A DNA stretch of 64,000 nt from assembly GCA_963580455.1 (NCBI GenBank), contig OY756966.1, positions 16,247,001 to 16,311,000 on the forward strand, given 5' to 3'. Made by a program: the position numbers and the translations under genes. How positions within the stretch are numbered: position 1 is the stretch's first letter; every line of letters begins with the position of its first letter. Source of the stretch: Euonymus europaeus. Lineage: Eukaryota > Streptophyta > Magnoliopsida > Celastrales > Celastraceae. The notes under the pieces are model-generated. The model made no database searches. It was given only the letters and a program-made list of their open reading frames with translations, and had not been told where the DNA came from. Below are positions 36,891 to 48,462 of the stretch, piece by piece.

Positions 36891-39507
36891 ATAAAATTTG
36901 ACATAGAAGAACAATAAAAAGTCTATCCCGAGCAATTTGGATAGTCTGAAGTTGCTCAACTCTCTCTATGGGGGAGCTTTTAACGGTTTTATCTATTTGT
37001 CATAGAAACTTGGTGTTTTGGCATCGAAATAATGTAGGAAGCTTATACTCATAAAATTTGACATAGAAGAACAATTAAAAGTCAATCCCGAGCAACTTTG
37101 ATAGTCCGAAGTTGCTCAACTCTCTCTATGGAGGAGGTTTTAACGATTTTTTCCATTTGTCATAGAAAGTTGGTGTTTTCGCATCGAAATAATGTAGGAA
37201 GCTTATACTCGTTAAATTTGACATAGAAGAACCATTAAAAGTCTATCCCGAGCTACTTTGATAGTTCGGAGTTGCTCAACTCTCTCTATAGAGGAGCTTT
37301 TAACGGTTTTGTCCATTTGTCATAGAAAGTTGGTGTTTTGGCATCGAAATAATCTAGGAAGCTTATACTCATAAAATTTGACATAGAAGAACAATAAAAA
37401 GTCTATCCCGAGCAACTTTGATAGTCCGAAGTTGCTCAACTCTCTCTATGGAGGAGCTTTTAACGGTTTTGTCCATTTGTCATAGAAAGTTAGTATTTTG
37501 GCATCGAAATAATGTAGAAAGCTTATACTCGTAAAAGTTGACATAGAAGAACAACAAAAAGTCTATCCCGAGCAACTTTGATAGTCCGAAGTTGCTCAAC
37601 TCTCTCTATGGAGGAGCTTTTAACGGTTTTGTCTATTTGTCATAAAAAATTGGTGTTTTGGCATCGAAATAATGTAGGAAGCTTATACTCGTTAAATTTG
37701 ACATAGAAGAATAATAAAAAGTCTTTCCCGAGCAATTTTGATAGTTCGAAGTTGCTCAACTCTCTCTATGGAGGAGCTTTTAACGGTTTTGTCTATTTGT
37801 CTTAGAAAGTTGGTGTTTTGGCATGGAAATAATGTGGGAAGCTTATACTCGTTAAATTTGACATAGAAGAACAATTAAAAGTCTATCCCGAGCAATTTTG
37901 ATAGTCTGAAGTTGCTCAACTCTTTCTATGATGGAGCTTTTAACGATTTTATCTATTTGTCATAGAAAGTTGGTGTTTTGGCATCGAAATAATGTAGGAA
38001 GCTTATACTCGTAAAATTTGACATAGAAGAACAATAAAAAATCTATTCAGAGCAACTTTGATAGTCCGAAGTTGCTCAACTCTCTCTATGGAGGAGCTTT
38101 TAACGGTTTTGTCTATTTGTCATAGAAAGTTGGTGTTTTGGCATCGAAATAATGTAGGAAGCTTATACTCGTAAAATTTGACATAGAAGAACAATTAAAA
38201 GTCTATCCCGAGCAATTTTGATAGTCCGAAGTTGCTCAACTCTTTCTATGTAGGAGCTTTTAACGGTTTTGTCCATTTGTCATAGAAAGTTGGTGTTTGG
38301 GCATCGAAATAATGTAAGAAGCTTATACTCGTAAAATTTGACATAGAAGAACAATTAAAAGTCTATCCCGAGCAATTTTGATAGTCCGAAGTTGCTCAAC
38401 TCTCTCTATGGAGGAGCTTTTAACGGTTTTGTCCATTTGTCATAGAAAGTTGGTGTTTTGGCGTCGAAATAATGTAGTAAGCTTATACTCGTAAAGTTTG
38501 ACATAGATAACAATTAAAAGTCTATCCCGAGCAACTTTGATTGTCCGAAGTTGCTCAACTCTCTCTATGGAGGAGCTTTTAACGGTTTTGTCTATTTGTC
38601 ATAGAAAGTTGGTGTTTTGGCATCGAAATAATGTAGGAAGCTTATACTCGTAAAATTTGACATAGAAGAACAATAAAAAGTCTATCCCGAGCAATTTTGA
38701 TAGTCCGAAGTTGCTCAACTCTCTCTATGGTGGAGCTTTTAACGATTTTATCTATTTGTCATAGAAAGTTGGTGTTTTGGCGTCGAAACAATGTAGGAAT
38801 CTTATACTCGTAAAATTTGACATAGAAGAACAATAAAAAGTCTATCCCGAGCAACTTTGATAGTCCGAAGTTGCTCAACTCTCTCTATGGAGGAGCTTTT
38901 AACGGTTTTGTCCATTTGTCATAGAAAGTTGGTGTTTTGGCATCGAAATAATGTAGGAAGCTTATATTCGTTAAATTTGACATAGAAGAACCATTAAAAG
39001 TCTATCCCGAGCTACTTTGATAGTTCGGAGTTGCTCAACTCTCTCTATGGAGGAGCTTTTAACGGTTTTGTCTATTTGTCATAGAAAGTTGGTGTTTTGG
39101 CATCGAAATAATCTAGGAAGCTTATACTCATAAAATTTGACATAGAAGAACAATAAAAAGTCTATCCCGAGCAACTTTGATAGTCCGAAGTTGCTCAACT
39201 CTCTCTATGTAGGAGCTTTTAACGGTTTTGTCCATTTGTCATAGAAAGTTAGTGTTTTGGCATCGAAATAATGTAGAAAGCTTATACTCGTAAAAGTTGA
39301 CATAGAAGAACAACAAAATGTCTATCCCGAGCAACTTTGATAGTCCAAAGTTGCTCAACTCTCTCTATGGAGGAGCTTTTAACGATTTTATTTATTTGTC
39401 ATAGAAAGTTGGTGTTTTGGCTTCGAAATAATGTAGGAAGCTTATACTCATAAAATTTGACATAGAAGAACAATAAAAAGTCTATCCAGAGCAACTTTGA
39501 TAGTCCG
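33910..39507. repeat. 5,598-bp higher-order repeat, unit 1 (35 monomers, -2)
   Basis: Thirty-five monomers, two of them 159 bp (near 34348 and 38507), give 5,598 bp. The unit includes two 7-monomer repeats, the A-B-C cassette at 36789, an aataatctagg monomer, a gttagtattttgg monomer, a gtcttagaaag/aatgtggg monomer and a ctattcagagc monomer (near 38043). Every mark I checked recurs 5,598 bp later. This is the dominant long-range period of the window. Confidence 0.85.
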
Positions 39508-42500
39508 AAGTTGCTCAACTCTCTCTATGGAGGAGCTTTTAACGGTTTTGTCCATTTGTCATAGAAAGTTGGTGTTTTGGCATCGAAATAATGTAGGAAG
39601 CTTATACTCGTAAAATTTGACATAGAAGAACAATTAAAAGTCTATCCCGAGCAATTTTGATAGTCCGAAGTTGCTCAACTCTCTCTATGTAGGAGCTTTT
39701 AACGGTTTTCTCCATTTGTCATAGAAAGTTGGTGTTTTGGCATCGAAATAATGTAAGAAGCTTATACTCGTAAAATTTGACATAGAAGAACAATTAAAAG
39801 TCTATCCCGAGCAATTTTGATAGTCCGAAGTTGATCAACTCTCTCTATGGAGGAGCTTTTAACGGTTTTGTCCATTTGTCATAGAAAGTAGGTGTTTTGG
39901 CGTCGAAATAATGTAGGAAGCTTATACTCGTAAAGTTTGACATAGATAACTATTAAAAGTCTATCCCGAGGAACTTTGATTGTCCGAAGTTGCTCAACTC
40001 TCTCTATGGAGGAGCTTTTAACGGTTTTGTCTATTTGTCATAGAAAGTTGGTGTTTTGGCATCGAAATAATGTAGGAAGCTTATACTCGTAAAATTTGAC
40101 ATAGAAGAACAATAAAAAGTCTATCCCGAGCAATTTTGATTGTCCGAAGTTGCGCAACTCTTTCTATGGTGGAGCTTTTAACGATTTTATCTATTTGTCA
40201 TAGAAAGTTGGTGTTTTGGCGTCGAAATAATGTAGGAAGCTTATACTCGTAAAATTTGACATAGAAGAACAATAAAAAGTCTATCCCGAGCAACTTTGAT
40301 AGTCCGAAGTTGCTCAACTCTCTCTATGGAGAAGCTTTTAACGGTTTTGTCGATTTGTCATAGAAAGTTGGTGTTTTGGCATTGAAATAATGTAGGAAGC
40401 TTATACTCGTTAAATTTGACATAGAAGAACAATAAAAAGTCTATCCCGAGCAATTTTGATAGTCCGAAGTTGCTTAACTCTCTCTATGGAGGAGCTTTTA
40501 ACGGTTTTGTCCATTTGTCATAGAAAGTTGGTGTTTCGGCGTCGAAATAATGTAGGAAGCTTATACTCGTAAAATTTGACATAGAAGAACAATAAAAAGT
40601 CTATCCCGAGCAACTTTGATAGTCCGAAGTTGCTCAACTCTCTCTATGGAGGAGCTTTTAACGGTTTTGTCGATTTGTCATAGAAAGTTGGTGTTTTGGC
40701 ATTGAAATAATGTAGGAAGCTTATACTCGTTAAATTTGACATAGAAGAACAATAAAAAGTCTATCCCGAGCAATTTTGATAGTCCGAAGTTGCTCAACTC
40801 TCTCTATGGAGGAGCTTTTAACGGTTTTGTCCATTTGTCATAGAAAGTTGGTGTTTTGGCGTCGAAATAATGTAGGAAGCTTATACTGGTAAAGTTTGAC
40901 ATAGTAGAACAATAAAAAGTCTATCCCGAGCAACTTTGATTGTCCGAAGTTGCTCAACTCTTTCTATGGTGGAGCTTTTAACGATTTTATCTATTTGTCA
41001 TAGAAAGTTGGTGTTTTGGCATCGAAATAATGTAGGAAGCTTATACTCTTAAAATTTGACATTGAAGAACAATAAAAAGTCTATCCCGAGCAACTTTGAT
41101 AGTCCGAAGTTGCTCAACTCTCTCTTTGGAGGAGCTTTTAACGGTTTTGTCCATTTGTCATAGAAAGTTGGTGTTTTGGCATCGAAATAATGTAGGAAGC
41201 TTATACTCGTAAAATTTGACATAGAAGAACAATAAAAAGTCTATCCCGAGCAATTTTGATTGTCCGAAGTTGCTCAACTCTTTCTATGGTGGAGCTTTTA
41301 ACGATTTTATCTATTTGTCATAGAAAGTTGGTGTTTTGGCGTCGAAATAATGTAGGAAGCTTATACTCGTAAAATTTGACATAGAAGAACAATAAAAAGT
41401 CTATCCCGAGCAACTTTGATAGTCCGAAGTTGCTGAACTCTCTCTATGGAGGAGCTTTTAACGGTTTTGTCGATTTGTCATAGAAAGTTGGTGTTTTGGC
41501 ATTGAAATAATGTAGGAAGCTTATACTCGTTAAATTTGACATAGAAGAACAATAAAAAGTCTATCCCGAGCAATTTTGATAGTCCGAAGTTGCTTAACTC
41601 TCTCTATGGAGGAGCTTTTAACGGTTTTGTCCATTTGTCATAGAAAGTTGGTGTTTTGGCGTCGAAATAATGTAGGAAGCTTATACTCGTAAAATTTGAC
41701 ATAGAAGAACAATAAAAAGTCTATCCCGAGCAACTTTGATAGTCCGAAGTTGCTCAACTCTCTCTATGGAGGAGCTTTTAACGGTTTTGTCGATTTGTCA
41801 TAGAAAGTTGGTGTTTTGGCATTGAAATAATGTAGGAAGCTTATACTCGTTAAATTTGACATAGAAGAACAATAAAAAGTCTATCCCGAGCAATTTTGAT
41901 AGTCCGAAGTTGCTCAACTCTCTCTATGGAGGAGCTTTTAACGGTTTTGTCCATTTGTCATAGAAAGTTGGTGTTTTGGCGTCGAAATAATGTAGGAAGC
42001 TTATACTGGTAATGTTTGACATAGTAGAACAATAAAAAGTCTATCCCGAGCAACTTTGATTGTCCGAAGTTGCTCAACTCTTTCTATGGTGGAGCTTTTA
42101 ACGATTTTATCTATTTGTCATAGAAAGTTGGTGTTTTGGCATCGAAATAATGTAGGAAGCTTATACTCTTAAAATTTGACATTGAAGAACAATAAAAAGT
42201 CTATCCCGAGCAACTTTGATAGTCCGAAGTTGCTCAACTCTCTCTTTGGAGGAGCTTTTAACGGTTTTGTCCATTTGTCATAGAAAGTTGGTGTTTTGGC
42301 ATCGAAATAATGTAGGAAGCTTATACTCGTAAAATTTGACATAGAAGAACAATAAAAAGTATATCCCGAGCAACTTTGATAGTCCGAAGTTGCTCAACTC
42401 TCTCTATGGAGGAGCTTTTAACGGTTTTGTCTATTTGTCATTGAAAGTTGGTGTTTTGGCATCGAAATAATGTAGGAAGCTTATTCTCATAAAATTTGAC

Positions 42501-45105
42501 ATAGAAGAACAATAAAAAGTCTATCCCGAGCAATTTGGATAGTCTGAAGTTGCTCAACTCTCTCTATGGGGGAGCTTTTAACGGTTTTATCTATTTGTCA
42601 TAGAAACTTGGTGTTTTGGCATCGAAATAATGTAGGAAGCTTATACTCATAAAATTTGACATAGAAGAACAATTAAAAGTCAATCCCGAGCAACTTTGAT
42701 AGTCCGAAGTTGCTCAACTCTCTCTATGGAGGAGGTTTTAACGATTTTTTCCATTTGTCATAGAAAGTTGGTGTTTTCGCATCGAAATAATGTAGGAAGC
42801 TTATACTCGTTAAATTTGACATAGAAGAACCATTAAAAGTCTATCCCGAGCTACTTTGATAGTTCGGAGTTGCTCAACTCTCTCTATAGAGGAGCTTTTA
42901 ACGGTTTTGTCCATTTGTCATAGAAAGTTGGTGTTTTGGCATCGAAATAATCTAGGAAGCTTATACTCATAAAATTTGACATAGAAGAACAATAAAAAGT
43001 CTATCCCGAGCAACTTTGATAGTCCGAAGTTGCTCAACTCTCTCTATGGAGGAGCTTTTAACGGTTTTGTCCATTTGTCATAGAAAGTTAGTATTTTGGC
43101 ATCGAAATAATGTAGAAAGCTTATACTCGTAAAAGTTGACATAGAAGAACAACAAAAAGTCTATCCCGAGCAACTTTGATAGTCCGAAGTTGCTCAACTC
43201 TCTCTATGGAGGAGCTTTTAACGGTTTTGTCTATTTGTCATAAAAAATTGGTGTTTTGGCATCGAAATAATGTAGGAAGCTTATACTCGTTAAATTTGAC
43301 ATAGAAGAATAATAAAAAGTCTATCCCGAGCAATTTTGATAGTTCGAAGTTGCTCAACTCTCTCTATGGAGGAGCTTTTAACGGTTTTGTCTATTTGTCT
43401 TAGAAAGTTGGTGTTTTGGCATGGAAATAATGTGGGAAGCTTATACTCGTTAAATTTGACATAGAAGAACAATTAAAAGTCTATCCCGAGCAATTTTGAT
43501 AGTCTGAAGTTGCTCAACTCTTTCTATGATGGAGCTTTTAACGATTTTATCTATTTGTCATAGAAAGTTGGTGTTTTGGCATCGAAATAATGTAGGAAGC
43601 TTATACTCGTAAAATTTGACATAGAAGAACAATAAAAAATCTATTCAGAGCAACTTTGATAGTCCGAAGTTGCTCAACTCTCTCTATGGAGGAGCTTTTA
43701 ACGGTTTTGTCTATTTGTCATAGAAAGTTGGTGTTTTGGCATCGAAATAATGTAGGAAGCTTATACTCGTAAAATTTGACATAGAAGAACAATTAAAAGT
43801 CTATCCCGAGCAATTTTGATAGTCCGAAGTTGCTCAACTCTTTCTATGTAGGAGCTTTTAACGGTTTTGTCCATTTGTCATAGAAAGTTGGTGTTTGGGC
43901 ATCGAAATAATGTAAGAAGCTTATACTCGTAAAATTTGACATAGAAGAACAATTAAAAGTCTATCCCGAGCAATTTTGATAGTCCGAAGTTGCTCAACTC
44001 TCTCTATGGAGGAGCTTTTAACGGTTTTGTCCATTTGTCATAGAAAGTTGGTGTTTTGGCGTCGAAATAATGTAGTAAGCTTATACTCGTAAAGTTTGAC
44101 ATAGATAACAATTAAAAGTCTATCCCGAGCAACTTTGATTGTCCGAAGTTGCTCAACTCTCTCTATGGAGGAGCTTTTAACGGTTTTGTCTATTTGTCAT
44201 AGAAAGTTGGTGTTTTGGCATCGAAATAATGTAGGAAGCTTATACTCGTAAAATTTGACATAGAAGAACAATAAAAAGTCTATCCCGAGCAATTTTGATA
44301 GTCCGAAGTTGCTCAACTCTCTCTATGGTGGAGCTTTTAACGATTTTATCTATTTGTCATAGAAAGTTGGTGTTTTGGCGTCGAAACAATGTAGGAATCT
44401 TATACTCGTAAAATTTGACATAGAAGAACAATAAAAAGTCTATCCCGAGCAACTTTGATAGTCCGAAGTTGCTCAACTCTCTCTATGGAGGAGCTTTTAA
44501 CGGTTTTGTCCATTTGTCATAGAAAGTTGGTGTTTTGGCATCGAAATAATGTAGGAAGCTTATATTCGTTAAATTTGACATAGAAGAACCATTAAAAGTC
44601 TATCCCGAGCTACTTTGATAGTTCGGAGTTGCTCAACTCTCTCTATGGAGGAGCTTTTAACGGTTTTGTCTATTTGTCATAGAAAGTTGGTGTTTTGGCA
44701 TCGAAATAATCTAGGAAGCTTATACTCATAAAATTTGACATAGAAGAACAATAAAAAGTCTATCCCGAGCAACTTTGATAGTCCGAAGTTGCTCAACTCT
44801 CTCTATGTAGGAGCTTTTAACGGTTTTGTCCATTTGTCATAGAAAGTTAGTGTTTTGGCATCGAAATAATGTAGAAAGCTTATACTCGTAAAAGTTGACA
44901 TAGAAGAACAACAAAATGTCTATCCCGAGCAACTTTGATAGTCCAAAGTTGCTCAACTCTCTCTATGGAGGAGCTTTTAACGATTTTATCTATTTGTCAT
45001 AGAAAGTTGGTGTTTTGGCATCGAAATAATGTAGGAAGCTTATACTCATAAAATTTGACATAGAAGAACAATAAAAAGTCTATCCAGAGCAACTTTGATA
45101 GTCCG
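39508..45105. repeat. 5,598-bp higher-order repeat, unit 2
   Basis: Follows unit 1 with the same monomer order and the same length. Marks: gaggaactttg at 39968, gttgcgcaac near 40151 (absent from unit 1, present in unit 3), tctatggggg near 42561, ctattcagagc at 43641, gtgtttgggcatcg near 43881 and caacaaaatgtc near 44909. Differences from unit 1 that I spotted are scattered single bases. Confidence 0.85.
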
Positions 45106-48100
45106 AAGTTGCTCAACTCTCTCTATGGAGGAGCTTTTAACGGTTTTGTCCATTTGTCATAGAAAGTTGGTGTTTTGGCATCGAAATAATGTAGGAAGCT
45201 TATACTCGTAAAATTTGACTTAGAAGAACAATTAAAAGTCTATCCCGAGCAATTTTGATAGTCCGAAGTTGCTCAACTCTCTCTATGTAGGAGCTTTTAA
45301 CGGTTTTCTCCATTTGTCATAGAAAGTTGGTGTTTTGGCATCGAAATAATGTAAGAAGCTTATACTCGTAAAATTTGGCATAGAAGAACAATTAAAAGTC
45401 TATCCCGAGCAATTTTGATAGTCCGAAGTTGATCAACTCTCTCTATGGAGGAGCTTTTAACGGTTTTGTCCATTTGTCATAGAAAGTAGGTGTTTTGGCG
45501 TCGAAATAATGTAGGAAGCTTATACTCGTAAAGTTTGACATAGATAACAATTAAAAGTCTATCCCGAGGAACTTTGATTGTCCGAAGTTGCTCAACTCTC
45601 TCTATGGAGGAGCTTTTAACGGTTTTGTCTATTTGTCATAGAAAGTTGGTGTTTTGGCATCGAAATAATGTAGGAAGCTTATACTCGTAAAATTTGACAT
45701 AGAAGAACAATAAAAAGTCTATCCCGAGCAATTTTGATTGTCCGAAGTTGCGCAACTCTTTCTATGGTGGAGCTTTTAACGATTTTATCTATTTGTCATA
45801 GAAAGTTGGTGTTTTGGCGTCGAAATAATGTAGGAAGCTTATACTCGTAAAATTTGACATAGAAGAACAATAAAAAGTCTATCCCGAGCAACTTTGATAG
45901 TCCGAAGTTGCTCAACTCTCTCTATGGAGAAGCTTTTAACGGTTTTGTCGATTTGTCATAGAAAGTTGGTGTTTTGGCATTGAAATAATGTAGGAAGCTT
46001 ATACTCGTTAAATTTGACATAGAAGAACAATAAAAAGTCTATCCCGAGCAATTTTGATAGTCCGAAGTTGCTTAACTCTCTCTATGGAGGAGCTTTTAAC
46101 GGTTTTGTCCATTTGTCATAGAAAGTTGGTGTTTCGGCGTCGAAATAATGTAGGAAGCTTATACTCGTAAAATTTGACATAGAAGAACAATAAAAAGTCT
46201 ATCCCGAGCAACTTTGATAGTCCGAAGTTGCTCAACTCTCTCTATGGAGGAGCTTTTAACGGTTTTGTCGATTTGTCATAGAAAGTTGGTGTTTTGGCAT
46301 TGAAATAATGTAGGAAGCTTATACTCGTTAAATTTGACATAGAAGAACAATAAAAAGTCTATCCCGAGCAATTTTGATAGTCCGAAGTTGCTCAACTCTC
46401 TCTATGGAGGAGCTTTTAACGGTTTTGTCCATTTGTCATAGAAAGTTGGTGTTTTGGCGTCGAAATAATGTAGGAAGCTTATACTGGTAAAGTTTGACAT
46501 AGTAGAACAATAAAAAGTCTATCCCGAGCAACTTTGATTGTCCGAAGTTGCTCAACTCTTTCTATGGTGGAGCTTTTAACGGTTTTGTCCATTTGTCATA
46601 GAAAGTTGGTGTTTTGGCGTCGAAATAATGTAGGAAGCTTATACTCGTAAAATTTGACATAGAAGAACAATAAAAAGTCTATCCCGAGCAACTTTGATAG
46701 TCCGAAGTTGCTCAACTCTCTCTTTGGAGGAGCTTTTAACGGTTTTGTCCATTTGTCATAGAAAGTTGGTGTTTTGGCATCGAAATAATGTAGGAAGCTT
46801 ATACTCGTAAAATTTGACATAGAAGAACAATAAAAAGTCTATCCCGAGCAATTTTGATTGTCCGAAGTTGCTCAACTCTTTCTATGGTGGAGCTTTTAAC
46901 GATTTTATCTATTTGTCATAGAAAGTTGGTGTTTTGGCGTCGAAATAATGTAGGAAGCTTATACTCGTAAAATTTGACATAGAAGAACAATAAAAAGTCT
47001 ATCCCGAGCAACTTTGATAGTCCGAAGTTGCTGAACTCTCTCTATGGAGGAGCTTTTAACGGTTTTGTCGATTTGTCATAGAAAGTTGGTGTTTTGGCAT
47101 TGAAATAATGTAGGAAGCTTATACTCGTTAAATTTGACATAGAAGAACAATAAAAAGTCTATCCCGAGCAATTTTGATAGTCCGAAGTTGCTTAACTCTC
47201 TCTATGGAGGAGCTTTTAACGGTTTTGTCCATTTGTCATAGAAAGTTGGTGTTTTGGCGTCGAAATAATGTAGGAAGCTTATACTCGTAAAATTTGACAT
47301 AGAAGAACAATAAAAAGTCTATCCCGAGCAACTTTGATAGTCCGAAGTTGCTCAACTCTCTCTATGGAGGAGCTTTTAACGGTTTTGTCGATTTGTCATA
47401 GAAAGTTGGTGTTTTGGCATTGAAATAATGTAGGAAGCTTATACTCGTTAAATTTGACATAGAAGAACAATAAAAAGTCTATCCCGAGCAATTTTGATAG
47501 TCCGAAGTTGCTCAACTCTCTCTATGGAGGAGCTTTTAACGGTTTTGTCCATTTGTCATAGAAAGTTGGTGTTTTGGCGTCGAAATAATGTAGGAAGCTT
47601 ATACTGGTAAAGTTTGACATAGTAGAACAATAAAAAGTCTATCCCGAGCAACTTTGATTGTCCGAAGTTGCTCAACTCTTTCTATGGTGGAGCTTTTAAC
47701 GATTTTATCTATTTGTCATAGAAAGTTGGTGTTTTGGCATCGAAATAATGTAGGAAGCTTATACTCTTAAAATTTGACATTGAAGAACAATAAAAAGTCT
47801 ATCCCGAGCAACTTTGATAGTCCGAAGTTGCTCAACTCTCTCTTTGGAGGAGCTTTTAACGGTTTTGTCCATTTGTCATAGAAAGTTGGTGTTTTGGCAT
47901 CGAAATAATGTAGGAAGCTTATACTCGTAAAATTTGACATAGAAGAACAATAAAAAGTATATCCCGAGCAACTTTGATAGTCCGAAGTTGCTCAACTCTC
48001 TCTATGGAGGAGCTTTTAACGGTTTTGTCCATTTGTCATTGAAAGTTGGTGTTTTGGCATCGAAATAATGTAGGAAGCTTATTCTCATAAAATTTGACAT

Positions 48101-48462
48101 AGAAGAACAATAAAAAGTCTATCCCGAGCAATTTGGATAGTCTGAAGTTGCTCAACTCTCTCTATGGGGGAGCTTTTAACGGTTTTATCTATTTGTCATA
48201 GAAACTTGGTGTTTTGGCATCGAAATAATGTAGGAAGCTTATACTCATAAAATTTGACATAGAAGAACAATTAAAAGTCAATCCCGAGCAACTTTGATAG
48301 TCCGAAGTTGCTCAACTCTCTCTATGGAGGAGGTTTTAACGATTTTTTCCATTTGTCATAGAAAGTTGGTGTTTTCGCATCGAAATAATGTAGGAAGCTT
48401 ATACTCGTTAAATTTGACATAGAAGAACCATTAAAAGTCTATCCCGAGCTACTTTGATAGTC
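45106..48462. repeat. 5,598-bp higher-order repeat, unit 3 (truncated)
   Basis: Matches units 1 and 2 for about 3.36 kb. It then breaks inside a C-type monomer near 48460, where gagctactttgatag continues as tccgaag instead of ttcggag. One monomer (about 46560-46690) differs from units 1 and 2. It has acggttttgtcc, gcgtcg and cgtaaaa where they have acgattttatct, gcatcg and cttaaaa. This reads as a short conversion patch. Confidence 0.82.
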
